Below the pieces are notes generated by a model. It saw nothing but the letters and a program-made list of their open reading frames with translations, was not told the DNA's origin and made no database searches. A stretch of DNA of 64,000 nt from the NCBI GenBank assembly GCA_025677825.1, contig JAIXMO010000001.1, positions 930,001 to 994,000 of the forward strand, in the 5' to 3' direction. Position numbers and translations under genes: made by a program. Positions within the stretch are counted from its first letter, which is position 1. Each line of letters begins with the position of its first letter. The stretch is from Helicostylum pulchrum. Taxonomy: Eukaryota; Mucoromycota; Mucoromycetes; Mucorales; Mucoraceae. Below are positions 21,697-31,672 of this stretch, piece by piece.

Positions 21697-23341
21697 ATGA
21701 GCTGGAAGGTAAAAACTACTACTTATACGTGTACTATATATCTATTTATTAACGTTAGTTCTATTGGTTAGGGGTTACAAAAAGCAATGAGCCGTTTGCC
21801 TCATCAAATAATGTCTAAAAAGACAGATGGTAATAAAAAAAATATTTGCCAAAAAAAACAAACGGAAAATAAATAACACTTATTTATTCCAGTTACAAAG
21901 GATGCCGATTTTATACAATTGGAAACTCGGTTTAATGAAAGTACAAAGGTTGCAGCTCAGTTAAAAGTAGAAGGCCAATGCTTTCGTGATGGTGTTTCTG
22001 GTAATATATATATATATAAATATATATATGTGTGTGTGTGTACATATCGTATAACTCATATTTAACATATTTTGCAGCATTATTATCTCATCAATCGGAA
22101 ATGGCTAGTTACCTATCCGTTATTTATAGCACTCAAATTGGAGTAGAAACAGAAGAAGGCGGAGTTCAGCGTAGAGTACAACCTACACAAGCTGCTGCTG
22201 TACAAGCTGCTAATGATGCCGAAGCAGCTATGGCTTACTGCCGTGATGAAATTTTACCTGAATTAGTGAGTAATATATATTTGTATAGATATAGCATTAG
22301 ATAATTAATATATATTCTACGCCAAAAAAGGATTCAATCGATCATTTTGTAATTCGACCAGCACTAGAGTTACAAGAAATTGTAAAAATGATTCAAAAGA
22401 CAATTGTTAAACGTAACCACAAATTGATCGATTATGATCGTTACCGTGTTAGTCTTAACAAATTGACGGCAAAAGCTGAACGTACATTAAACGAAGAAAA
22501 GTCGATATTTAAAATCCAAAGTCAATTAGATACTGCAACTCAAGATTATGAATATTTGAATAATGCATTAAAGTCTCAATTACCTGTATTCTTTCGTTTA
22601 CAGTTTGATTTTGTTCAACCCATTTTCGAGCACATGTATCATTTGCAGTGTAAAATATTCGGTATGATTTACGCTCGCTGTTACGAATTATTAACTGCAA
22701 ATGATGGATATTTTGTCACTCATGAGATGGCTGTCGAGGCTGGATTTCAGTGGAGGTTACAGCAATTTGATGCCAGATCCGAAATTGAGAATATGGATTT
22801 ACTTAAATCTGGAGGAAAAGCTTGGTTAACTGTTTCGGGAGGCGCTAATAGTTCCAAGTTAACATTGCAAGAAAGAGCCGCATTAAAACATGCAGACCAG
22901 GCTCAACCTTTGTCTATTGGATATCAGTCTCAACAACCTCAACAAGCTCAGCAGCCTCAGCAGTATCAACAGAATTATGAAACTTATCAACAGCCTCAAC
23001 AACAACAGCAGCAACAGCACGTATACCCTACTCAGCAACAACATCTACCCATGTATGAAGAAAAACCATCTTATAATCAACCAAGTTATGGACAACAATC
23101 CTCTCCTACAGGTGGTGGTTTAGTTTCACCTAATAGATCTGCTGCACCAACTCCTCCAACAAGAATTAGGTACGTGCTGGCACTTTATGATTATGATGCT
23201 CAGGCAGAGGGTGATTTATCATTCAAAAAAGATGACAAGATTGAATTAGTCAACAGAACTGAAGATGTAAATGACTGGTGGACTGGAAAGTTAAGAGGTG
23301 TCGTTGGTGTCTTTCCAGGAAATTATGTCTCTTCTGTTTGA
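21697..23341 (+). CDS. RVS167: BAR and SH3 domain protein (Rvs167/Hob1/amphiphysin family)
   Basis: Five exons: 21697-21708, 21772-21829, 21893-22000, 22078-22265 and 22331-23341; 458 residues. The N-terminus MSWKGLQKAMSRLPHQ matches the amphipathic helix of Rvs167/Hob1 (MSWKGFxKAxxRxPQ). A BAR domain follows to about residue 240 (ETRFNESTKVAAQLKVEG ... DYDRYRVSLNKL ... FEHMYHLQCKIFGMIYARCY). A Gln/Pro-rich linker (residues about 315-390) leads to a C-terminal SH3 domain with ALYDYDAQAEGDLSFKKDD, WWTGKL and GVFPGNYV. The family tubulates membranes at actin patches during endocytic scission and binds proline-rich partners through SH3. All key SH3 positions are intact. The 12-nt first exon is forced by homology and by a good GTAAAA donor. 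Confidence 0.92.
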
Positions 23342-23390
23342 AATAATAAATTTACCTTTTTATTTTATTTTTATACATGTACATTTTATA

Positions 23391-24060
23391 TTATCTTCCA
23401 GTTGCTACCACATTAAAAAAATGGTAGATTTCATCATCATCTAACATGGCAACTTGAATACCACAGGTCTCACAAGTTACTTTAAAATAGGATTCGTCTT
23501 TTTCACCAGGTATTTTGTATTTTTCACCAGGTACTGTGTGACAGTTACGAACAAACATGGCTCGAAATTGATTTGCATATTTTTCATGTCTTTGGCAACT
23601 ATAACATAGTGTAGTAAAACACATGGGACAAGTTAAAATGGCGTCTGTTTTATTGTCTAGTGGTATATCTTCTGTTCTTGAGGAATCCTCTATTTTCAAG
23701 AAAGAGAAAAAATTGGATCAATTCATCAACAGCAAAAAAAAATTACTTGATTTACACTTACTATCAATTTGTTTAGAAACCCATTCCTCATCTTTTTCGT
23801 CTAATTCAGGATCGTATAATAGCTCATCGTTACTGATAACCTTCTTTTTCGGTTTATTAACTAGAAGTTGCAAAATATTAAAACCCTTTTCTAAAAAAAA
23901 AACATTTTTTATTCTTACTTTGTGTCTTTTTTTGTTGGCCCATTAAACCAATGCCTCCCTCATACTCTCCTTCAGAGTCTTGATCGGAATCAAAATAAAC
24001 TTCATCGTACCACTCTTGGTTATTTTTTGTCGGTTTATTGTCTGGTACCTCGGGCTCCAT
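23391..24060 (-). CDS. EAPP: E2F-associated phosphoprotein (EAPP) homologue
   Basis: Three exons, 23919-24060, 23762-23860 and 23391-23689, give 179 residues. Family signatures are the acidic N-terminus with EWYDEVYFDSD, the segment DELLYDPELDEKDEEWVSKQ, and the cysteine-rich core LTCPMCFTTLCYSCQRHEKY followed by YRAMFV-like FRAMFVRNCHTV, CETCGIQVAMLDDDEIYHFF and a short tail. Two CxxC pairs suggest a zinc-binding module. In mammals EAPP is a nuclear protein affecting E2F-dependent transcription; the fungal role is unknown. The gene is convergent with the BAR-SH3 gene, with only 49 bases between the stops. Confidence 0.85.
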
Positions 24061-24170
24061 TTTTTTTAAAAAAAAAAGAAACGAAACGACAACACTTGAT
24101 AAGATAAAGCTTGACCCAAAAAAAAACTGACTGTTTATTTGACTTTTAAAGCCAATACATTACCAAGTAC

Positions 24171-24303
24171 TAGTACTTAGTCGAATTATACCATTATATA
24201 ACCCAAACTTCAGCAGTAGAAGAACAACAGTAGAAGAAACTCGACCCGTAGAAAGTAACCGCTTAATACGGAAGTACCACTAAGAAGCCATTCACACATA
24301 AAA
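24171..24303. repeat. Degenerate dispersed repeat, copy A
   Basis: Two modules are shared with 49550-49720. Module Y (24255-24303) reads ...cttaatacggaagtaccact... and aligns with 49615-49663 at about 40 of 50 positions, nearly all differences being transitions. Module X (24171-24207, ...attataccattatataaccc) aligns with 49685-49718. The order is X-Y here and Y-X in the other copy, as expected for pieces of a tandem or permuted unit. Confidence 0.5.
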
Positions 24304-24327
24304 TAAGCATAAGCATCATACGATCTA

Positions 24328-24421
24328 CAGTAGCATTAGGGGTGACCTGATTTAAGGGTATGTTCGATATAAGGGTGGATTTCTTCCAGATTTCAGCCCC
24401 CCTTAAATAGAGCCGCTACTG
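24328..24421. mobile_element. 94-bp MITE-like element flanked by TA
   Basis: The element starts CAGTAGC (24328-24334) and ends GCTACTG (24415-24421), a perfect 7-bp terminal inverted pair, with imperfect pairing continuing inward (TTTAAGGG at 24351 versus CCCTTAAA at 24400-24407). TA dinucleotides flank both ends (24326-24327 and 24422-24423), the target duplication of Tc1/mariner-type transposons. It has no coding capacity, so it is non-autonomous. Its right two thirds recur at 10628-10692. Confidence 0.65.
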
Positions 24422-24603
24422 TACTATGCGTAGATCAAAGTAATTTAATTGTAACAAAGATACATTTTTTAATAATTATGATTTAAACGGGGGAAATAAA
24501 ATATGTACTTTAAAAAAAAATAGCATTGACTTATACCAATTTGATATAAACAAGTGTGTAGTTTGTATAATATTAATGAGGAAGGGAAGTGGGGGGGATA
24601 TAT

Positions 24604-25877
24604 TTACATAATAATTTGTGGCTCAGTGATATTAGTAGAAATAGCCTTATGAGGTAAAATAGACCCACCATTAACATAAACTTCATCATTGACCGTGACA
24701 TCGTCACCAAGTACAGAGCAGCCTTCGATACGAGACCAACGGCCGATAGTAGAATTCCAACCGATAATACTAGAATTTACCCAAGCGAAATCCTTGATTT
24801 TGACACTTTCTAAAATAACGCAACGTTGAAGACGAACACCATCACCAATGACTACGTTGGGACCCACTGTAACGTTGGGACCAATACGACAATCCTTACC
24901 AATCTTAGCAGAAGGGTGAATCATAACGTTACCTTTGTGTACATGCTCTAATGCTGGGTCAACTAAATCTTCTGGCTTCTTCTTTGCTAAATGAGTCAAG
25001 TAAAGACAAGTACCAGTCAAGAAATCTTTAGGTTGACCAATATCCATCCAGAACCCTTCCAAATCGAAAGTATGTAATTGCCCTGCTTGAGCAATGGAAG
25101 GGAAAACTTCCTTTTCAATAGAAGTAGGCTTAAGCTAAAAAAAAAAGAGAGAATAAGTAACTATATTTTTCAAATAATAATATTTTTTTCTTCTTTTTCT
25201 TACCTCAATACGGTCCAAAACAGAGGGGCTCAAAATATACATACCAGCATTAATCTTGTTGGAAATAAATTCCTTTGGCTTTTCAACAAATCTTTCAATC
25301 TTGGTACAACCAGGTCTGTTTACTACTACACCATACTTTGAAGGATCGTCTACTTTGGTAACAGCAATGGTACCTTCACCACCATGAGATAAATGAAAGG
25401 CTATTAATTGTTCAAAGGGAAAATCGCAAATAACATCGCTGTTTAAAACAAAGAAAGGTGAATCGTCCTTTGCTAATATATCACGAGCTAAAGCTAATGG
25501 GCCTGCTGTACCCAAAGGTTCAGTTTCAACTGAAAATGTAATCTTTACATTATAAATTGCTTCATACTCTTTCAAAGCAGCCACCATGATTTCAGGTCGA
25601 TAGTTGACAGCCAAAACAATATCTGTTACACCAGCCTAAGCAGAGAGTTTTTAATACTCATTTTTTTTAGTCTGTTTTTTATTTTTATTTTTTACCTTGG
25701 CTAAGCTCTCAATTTGATGAAGAATCATAGGTCTATTAGCGAACTCAACAAGTGGTTTAGGAAGTGTAAGAGTAAGTGGTCTAAGACGGGTTCCAAAACC
25801 TATAAATCAATTAATATATATTGAACTGACACTATTGTTTCTTCTTCCTTACCTCCAACAAGAATAAGAGCCTTCAT
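24604..25877 (-). CDS. MPG1: Mannose-1-phosphate guanylyltransferase (GDP-mannose pyrophosphorylase)
   Basis: Four exons, 25853-25877, 25696-25799, 25204-25635 and 24604-25134, give 363 residues, the usual length. The enzyme makes GDP-mannose from mannose-1-phosphate and GTP in the cytosol, supplying N-glycan, O-mannosyl and GPI synthesis. The nucleotidyltransferase signature [20 protein letters not shown] is complete once exons 1 and 2 are joined, followed by [12 protein letters not shown] and [20 protein letters not shown]. The C-terminus is a left-handed beta-helix of hexapeptide repeats ([34 protein letters not shown]) ending in ITEPQIIM. It is a functional partner of the PMT4 gene at 59-62 kb because it supplies the precursor of dolichol-P-mannose. 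Confidence 0.96.
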
Positions 25878-26500
25878 TTGTGATATATATACGAGTATAA
25901 ATAAAATGGAAAAAGATGCAAAGAAATAAAAAAAGCTTTTTGGGAAATAATGTTGGCTATTTATAGTCAATTAAAAGAGAACTAGGGCTGAGTATTAATG
26001 GCGTAGATCCTTAATAGAAACGTGGCCACTATGATGGGAACGATATGTGGTATGTCTATAGAACCACAACTAAACTTCGGTTAAAATATAAATACATATC
26101 GAAGGAATGGATCAGGTAGCGTTTGGGTTTGTTTATAATAAACATTCTCTGCCAGCTGTTGTCCATTCCCGATTATTTCTTTTATAAAACTTTAAAGTTG
26201 TGACGCCATGTAATGGGTTATAAAACGCTAAGAAAATATGTTGAGAGAGATACACATTAGTAACAAATATTTAATTAGTATCACCCCCTTTCAAAATTAA
26301 TCGAGAATTTACAAACTAAACACTATTGAAAAAAAAATTCTTCTTTTTTCTTTTTCTTTTTGTATATAACGATACTTTATAGCTAATAACATAAATGTAT
26401 ATTTATAAAAGGGTAATTTAAATAGAAAAAAAAAAGGTAATGAAGTATGGACTGTGTACAAATACTATGCATCTATTTACTATGTATGTATATTTTTTTT
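25878..26500. other. Intergenic, promoter of MPG1
   Basis: 623 bases, AT-rich, between the start of MPG1 and the 3' end of the DUF7137-like gene. No gene or repeat of note is visible. Confidence 0.4.
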
Positions 26501-27546
26501 TTAGTTTAGAATTGAAATAATCATAATAACAGACGTAAAAATGGCTACTCCGACAGCCGTTAACAAAGGCAAAAATGATTCGCGGAAAGAAGATCCTCCA
26601 CCTAAATAACAAGTAGGACAAAACATGGCTAACAAATGAGGTAAAAGTTAATATAAAAAATAACGTCTATTAGGTAATACACATTTTACTTACAATCTGT
26701 TCGACCTACATAGGCTTCAGTAGAATACATGGCAACTACTAATCTTGAATCGGGCATTAACCAACCAGGGCTAGGAAAAGCCTTTGGGCCTCTTTGATCA
26801 TAAACCCATACGGTATAATACCCTACCATTAAAGGAGAACCAGGTTGAAGATGAGCTAAATCCCAATTAGCAGAAGTAGCTGTACCAGGTACAACGGTTG
26901 CAGTAAATGTTTGTTTTTGTGGGTTAGCTAAAGCGACAGTTAAATTACCGGGCTGAACTTTTAATACGTTTGGATCCACAGTCCATTCGAAAGTAATATT
27001 AGATACACCAATCTTGTAAAGTGGTGGAAATGTTTGATTGGGAATTGGTTTTTTCCAAGTTAAATAAGCAGGTGGAATATCATTCGAGAAGGACGCATAA
27101 GTTGGTTTACCAACAAATGGATTGGCGTTGTTTGGAGGCACTGATTGTGTTGCATTCGCATGTGTACCATTGCCAGGTGGTGAGACAGCAGTATTCATTG
27201 GTCCGTTTCCACCTCCTGGTTGTTGTTGTTGTGGAGGCATGCTATTGCCAACCGGTGGTCCACCAGCATTTGTTTGCGCAGTTACTACTGCCGTAGCTGT
27301 AGGAGTTGGTTGCGGTTGTTGTTGCGGTGGTGGTGGTGGTTGTGGTTGTGGTTGATTATTGTTATTATCGGATGGTGGATGTGCACTACCTATAAATTCA
27401 TTTATTAGCCTTGACAATAAATTTTAAATTTTAAATTTTTAAACATTTATACCTGTTTCTTCTGCACGTTTTATATATTGATCATTTGCATCGGCTTGTA
27501 AAATGACACAAAGTAAGAAAACGAAATAAACTATATAAATACGCAT
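26501..27546 (-). CDS. DUF7137-like secretory-pathway membrane protein
   Basis: Three exons, 27453-27546, 26694-27389 and 26501-26601, give 296 residues. A signal peptide (MRIYIVYFVFLLCVILQADA) is followed by a Pro/Gln-rich stretch (about residues 33-110) with potential N-glycosylation sites (NGTHANATQS). Next comes a beta-rich domain of about 130 residues (LTWKKPIPNQTFPPLYKIG, ITFEWTVDPNVLKVQPGNLT, GYYTVWVYDQRGP). A single C-terminal membrane segment (LLTAVGVAIFTSVIMIISIL) ends the protein. This layout matches the fungal DUF7137 family of unknown function, in which the beta domain faces the lumen or outside. The assignment rests on domain order and memory of family members, not on a search. 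Function cannot be stated. Confidence 0.7.
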
Positions 27547-27811
27547 TTTGTATAATCGAAAAAAGAAAAAAAAGAGAGAGAGGAATAAGAAGAAAAGAGA
27601 TAATTTTGTATGTACTTGTTCCTCGTTTATCAGCCCCCCTATAATGTTTATATATAAGGGGGAATTCAAAAAGAAGAAGGGGAATACAGTATAAGGGATG
27701 CATGATCAATACGGGGGAAAGAAGAAAGATGCCTATAAATAATATTTATTGAATATATGAATACCAACCAAGGAGACGAAAAAGAAAACAGCAAAAGGAG
27801 CTATATATATA

Positions 27812-30120
27812 TCAAGTTGTTCGATATTCTTTAAGAGAAATAAACTGAATATCATGATTTTGTGAGAGTCCACCTGTACTTGCAGTAAACCCAATCCATG
27901 CTTGGTTTAATTCAGTGCAAAAATACTTTTTAAAGTTTTGATTTTGTACGGTTAGTACTTTAATGTATACGTTGTCGTTGTATTCCCCTAATCCGATTTC
28001 AATATCGCCACTGTCTAATAATCTGATTTTAGATTTCATCCATTTACCATTTTGAAGTGAAGGGATACGGGACGTATGACCTAAAGAGGCATCATGATGA
28101 GCTGAATTCGTAAATGGAACTGGTCTTGCTTGAACACTGATATGATTCCCTGAAGGATCAGCGCATCTATCAGAACTAAATAGATACAGATTAGATTTAT
28201 TTATATAAACAGATTTAATTATTTACCTTTGATATGTATCAAATTCAACCGCCAAACTAGTATGTATACTTGTTTAAATAAAATATATTATTCTTTTTCT
28301 TTCCTTCTTCTTACCTGTTTTTAATACCACCATATCCTAATTGACATCCGCCTTCTCCCAATGCATTTTCACCTTGGGCTTGAATTATAAAAGCAAATCC
28401 ATCTGCTCCATTTTTTGCTGGAAGTCCATTACCATCTGTTATACGAAAAGCAAACTCTACTTCAATTCCTTTTAAATTATCGTTTAATTGAATTGCCTGT
28501 CTATTATAAACTGCTCCAATTTGATCAGGAATTGACTTTGTGATGCGTATGATAGAACTATTAGGCAACAATAATTGACCATTATCCTGTTGCATACTAG
28601 TCGAACCCAATAAAATCAATTTATCTGTAGAGTTTTGTGTACAGAGTGGATATGGTTCTACATGTATACATCATTAAATTTAGACTATCTTTTTTATTTA
28701 TTTTTTTTTAAAAAAAAACTTACTTAGATCGCCATTCATTTTTAAATCAGTCATTGTACTAGTAGAACCAGTTTCACCACGGTTTGTTCTCCAGGCCAAT
28801 GAACCACTTTGTCTACCAGCAAGTTCATCATCTTTTACTATATATTTTTTACTTTCCTCTTCTAATTGTATCAACTCCTTTACTCTTCTTTCATTCAACA
28901 TGATTTTTGTGTTTTGATCCAAGTGCTGTTGACGTTTTATTGTTAATTCATCCAAAAACTATATTTTTTTTTGTATTAAAAACAAATCCTTTTTTTTCTT
29001 TTTTCTTTTTTACCAAGGCTAATTCCACTTCTGTTACTTTATTACGTCTTTGTAAAACTTGTGCCCAGTTTCTTGTATATCTCTTAGTAACATCTACTGC
29101 TTCATGTACAGAAAATGCAGTACAATAATTAAGCTCCTTGTTCCAACCTACACTATACAATAATGGCTATAATATGCAATAAATTAAAAAAAAAATCCAA
29201 GGTATGCATATGTTTCACAATTACTCTATCCCAAGCTTCTTCACAAGAGTCACAGTGGATCCAACGCTTCTCTTGTTCTGAATACACTTCTGTCCATACA
29301 TGATCCGTCGTATCGTACACAATTCTTGCTTCTGCTCCCACTGCACGACAACAAAGTGTAAAGCACTATTTTTTTTTAAAAAAAAAAATACTTATTAGTG
29401 TCTCTTCTTTTTTTTTAACGAGTTATAAATAACTGACATTTGCCCATTCTCCACATCTTCCTCGTTTCGTTTCTAACAGCTTTTCTGGATCACTAAAAAA
29501 AACAATGATTAAGTTTCCCCCAAATAAATAAATAAGAAAGGCTATTTACCCATATCTAGGAAACCGAGTAACTGAATTACAAGTCGAGCAGAAATAAGTT
29601 TCTACAGCGTGTGCATCATATCTTAATTCATCTATCGTAGGTTGTGTATAACCAATCGACTTGGTTTTATCCTACACCGAGAAAAAAAAAGGGTATCAAC
29701 TTTTTTGTATTATACTTTATACCTAAAAAATACTTTACACTATGGCAATAATCACAAGGCGCATTATTTACCCAAGTGAAAAACTCTGTTTTAAACCAAT
29801 GTAACAACCTTTGAATAACTTTATCCTCTAATGACCCTTCACCTTTTAACTCAGCTTCTTCGTATAACCTTTGAAGAGGTATAATGTCCATGGCTTTTTC
29901 CTACTTTCCTATTTTTTTTAGAAAATGAGTTTTTTTAAACCATGTATATATTTACAAGTAGGTTTGGGTCTTCGTACTTGAAGGCTATTTGACTTTGAGT
30001 TTCTAAACTCTTTAAAAACAATTGCGGCTGGCCTTGTTTTTTCTTTAATCGCGACTTTATTAGTTCTTTCCATTGTTGCGTCAAACGAAGTGAAATTTCG
30101 TTTATCTCTTGTGGGTCCAT
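27812..30120 (-). CDS. PNG1: Peptide:N-glycanase fused to a C-terminal L-type lectin-like domain
   Basis: Ten exons: 29956-30120, 29739-29900, 29550-29671, 29438-29492, 29225-29365, 29014-29166, 28724-28958, 28315-28657, 28227-28256, 27812-28175; 589 residues. The transglutaminase-like core has [15 protein letters not shown], a second zinc-type CxxC ([15 protein letters not shown]), then the catalytic triad Cys163 ([10 protein letters not shown]), His190 ([10 protein letters not shown]) and Asp207 ([12 protein letters not shown]). The spacings of 27 and 17 residues are those of yeast Png1. PNGase removes N-glycans from misfolded glycoproteins in ER-associated degradation, in the cytosol. There is no N-terminal PUB domain. 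After a helical linker (about 270-345) comes a beta-rich domain, about 350-589, with [32 protein letters not shown] and [10 protein letters not shown]. These are hallmarks of legume/L-type lectins, in place of the animal PAW domain. Confidence 0.9.
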
Positions 30121-30404
30121 ATTATTCTTTTTTTTAACAAACAAAAAAAAAAGGGGGAGGAAAGGGGTAAGTTACTATGGCTAATATATTGAGCGGGGAA
30201 GCCTTTTTGTATGTAAAATAGGTGCTACAAAAATGCTTTTATCGTGGTAAATTTATGCTGTTTTAAGAGTATAAAGTACCAGTTGCGTAACTAGAAGATG
30301 TAGTAAAAATATATCGACTCAATAACGGATATTATAGTTAAAATATATAAAAATGGGGGAGAGTTTTTATTAGAAAAAATATGCACAAGTAAATCGAACT
30401 TTTT

Positions 30405-31634
30405 TTACACCCCTTCGTTATTCGTATCAGTAAAGGGAGGAGGAGCACTAAACAAAGATTTGAGTACACCAGGACTAATATTTCGAAAATACTCTGCATT
30501 TTGTCTAGACAGTTGAGCAGGGTCAACATAACCCAACTGTGGTGGAGATCGACGAGGATCTGATCCACCATCCCGCGCTAATAAATGTTCTTGCATATCT
30601 CTCAGTCTTCGAGACTCTTCTTCAATCTCTTGTTTACGTCTTTGTGTAGCTTCCTCGTCACGCAATTGTTGAAGCTTTTGTGCTTCTGCTTGTTGTTGTT
30701 GCTGTTGATTATTATTATTATTATGTCGTTGTTGTTGAAGCAATAGATCGGCTTCTACTTGTTCTTTACGCACAGCTTCTTGTGTGGATTCCTCTTTCAA
30801 CCTAGCAAGGACTTCTTCTAAATTTATTTCTTCACCCACATGCTCCGTAAGGTAGGTTTGTAATTTTGAAAGCATTTCCGGCGATAAATGTGCGGTTGGG
30901 GTTGGGGATTCAATCCGTTGTGGTCCTTCTATCTGAGCTTGAGCTTGAGCCTGTGCTTGTGCTTGTGTTTGTGCTTGTTCTTCTGCTTGTGCGTGAGCTT
31001 GTTCTTGTGCTTGTGCGTGAGCTTGTGCTTGTGTTTGTGCGTGAGCGTGAGCGTGAGCTTGAGCTTGAGCTTGAGCTTGTTCTTCTGCTTGTGCGTGAGC
31101 TTGTTCTTGTGCTTGTGCTTGTGCTTGTGCTTGTGCTTGTACTTGCGCTTGCGCTTGTGCTTTTCGTTCTTTTTCTAGTTGCGCTTCTCTTAAGACCTGG
31201 GCTAGTACTCGTTGTTGTTCACGTTCTCGCTGCTCTTGTAATTGACGCTCTTGTAATTGCTGAAGTTGGTGTTGTCTCTGTAATTCTTGTTGGTTTAATA
31301 ATGCTTGTTGATTATCTCGTATCGTTTGAGCTTCGTGAATTTCAAGTCGTTGGTTTACAGCCCGATGTACTAGACTCTTTTGTTTTTGAATATCTTCTGC
31401 ATACAATATCCTTTGAGATTCGATATTGGTTTCGTGGTCTGGTCTCATTTGAATGGGAACAGGTGAAGGTCTGATGTTCGATTGAGAGTTTCTATAGGCC
31501 TGTTCTTGATTTCGAATCATGGTTTGATGTACAAGTAACTGATTTTGTTGTTGTTGTTGTACGGCTTCGTATTGAAGCATACAAGGAGTCTGTGGTGGCG
31601 GTTGGTTGTTAATATATGGCCTAAATTGATAATT

Positions 31635-31672
<38 letters not shown>

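Larger units (their letters stand above)
24061..24603. other. Intergenic with repeat modules and a MITE
   Basis: 543 bases between two minus-strand genes. It contains a perfect 14-bp palindrome (24165-24178), a dispersed repeat module (24171-24303) shared with the 49.5-49.7 kb region, and the short inverted-repeat element at 24328-24421. No gene is seen. Confidence 0.5.

Noticed and set aside
30866..31474. 202-codon plus-strand frame opposite the remodeller tail
   Set aside because: Leu/Val-only composition is the antisense of the Ala-Gln repeat; a shadow frame.
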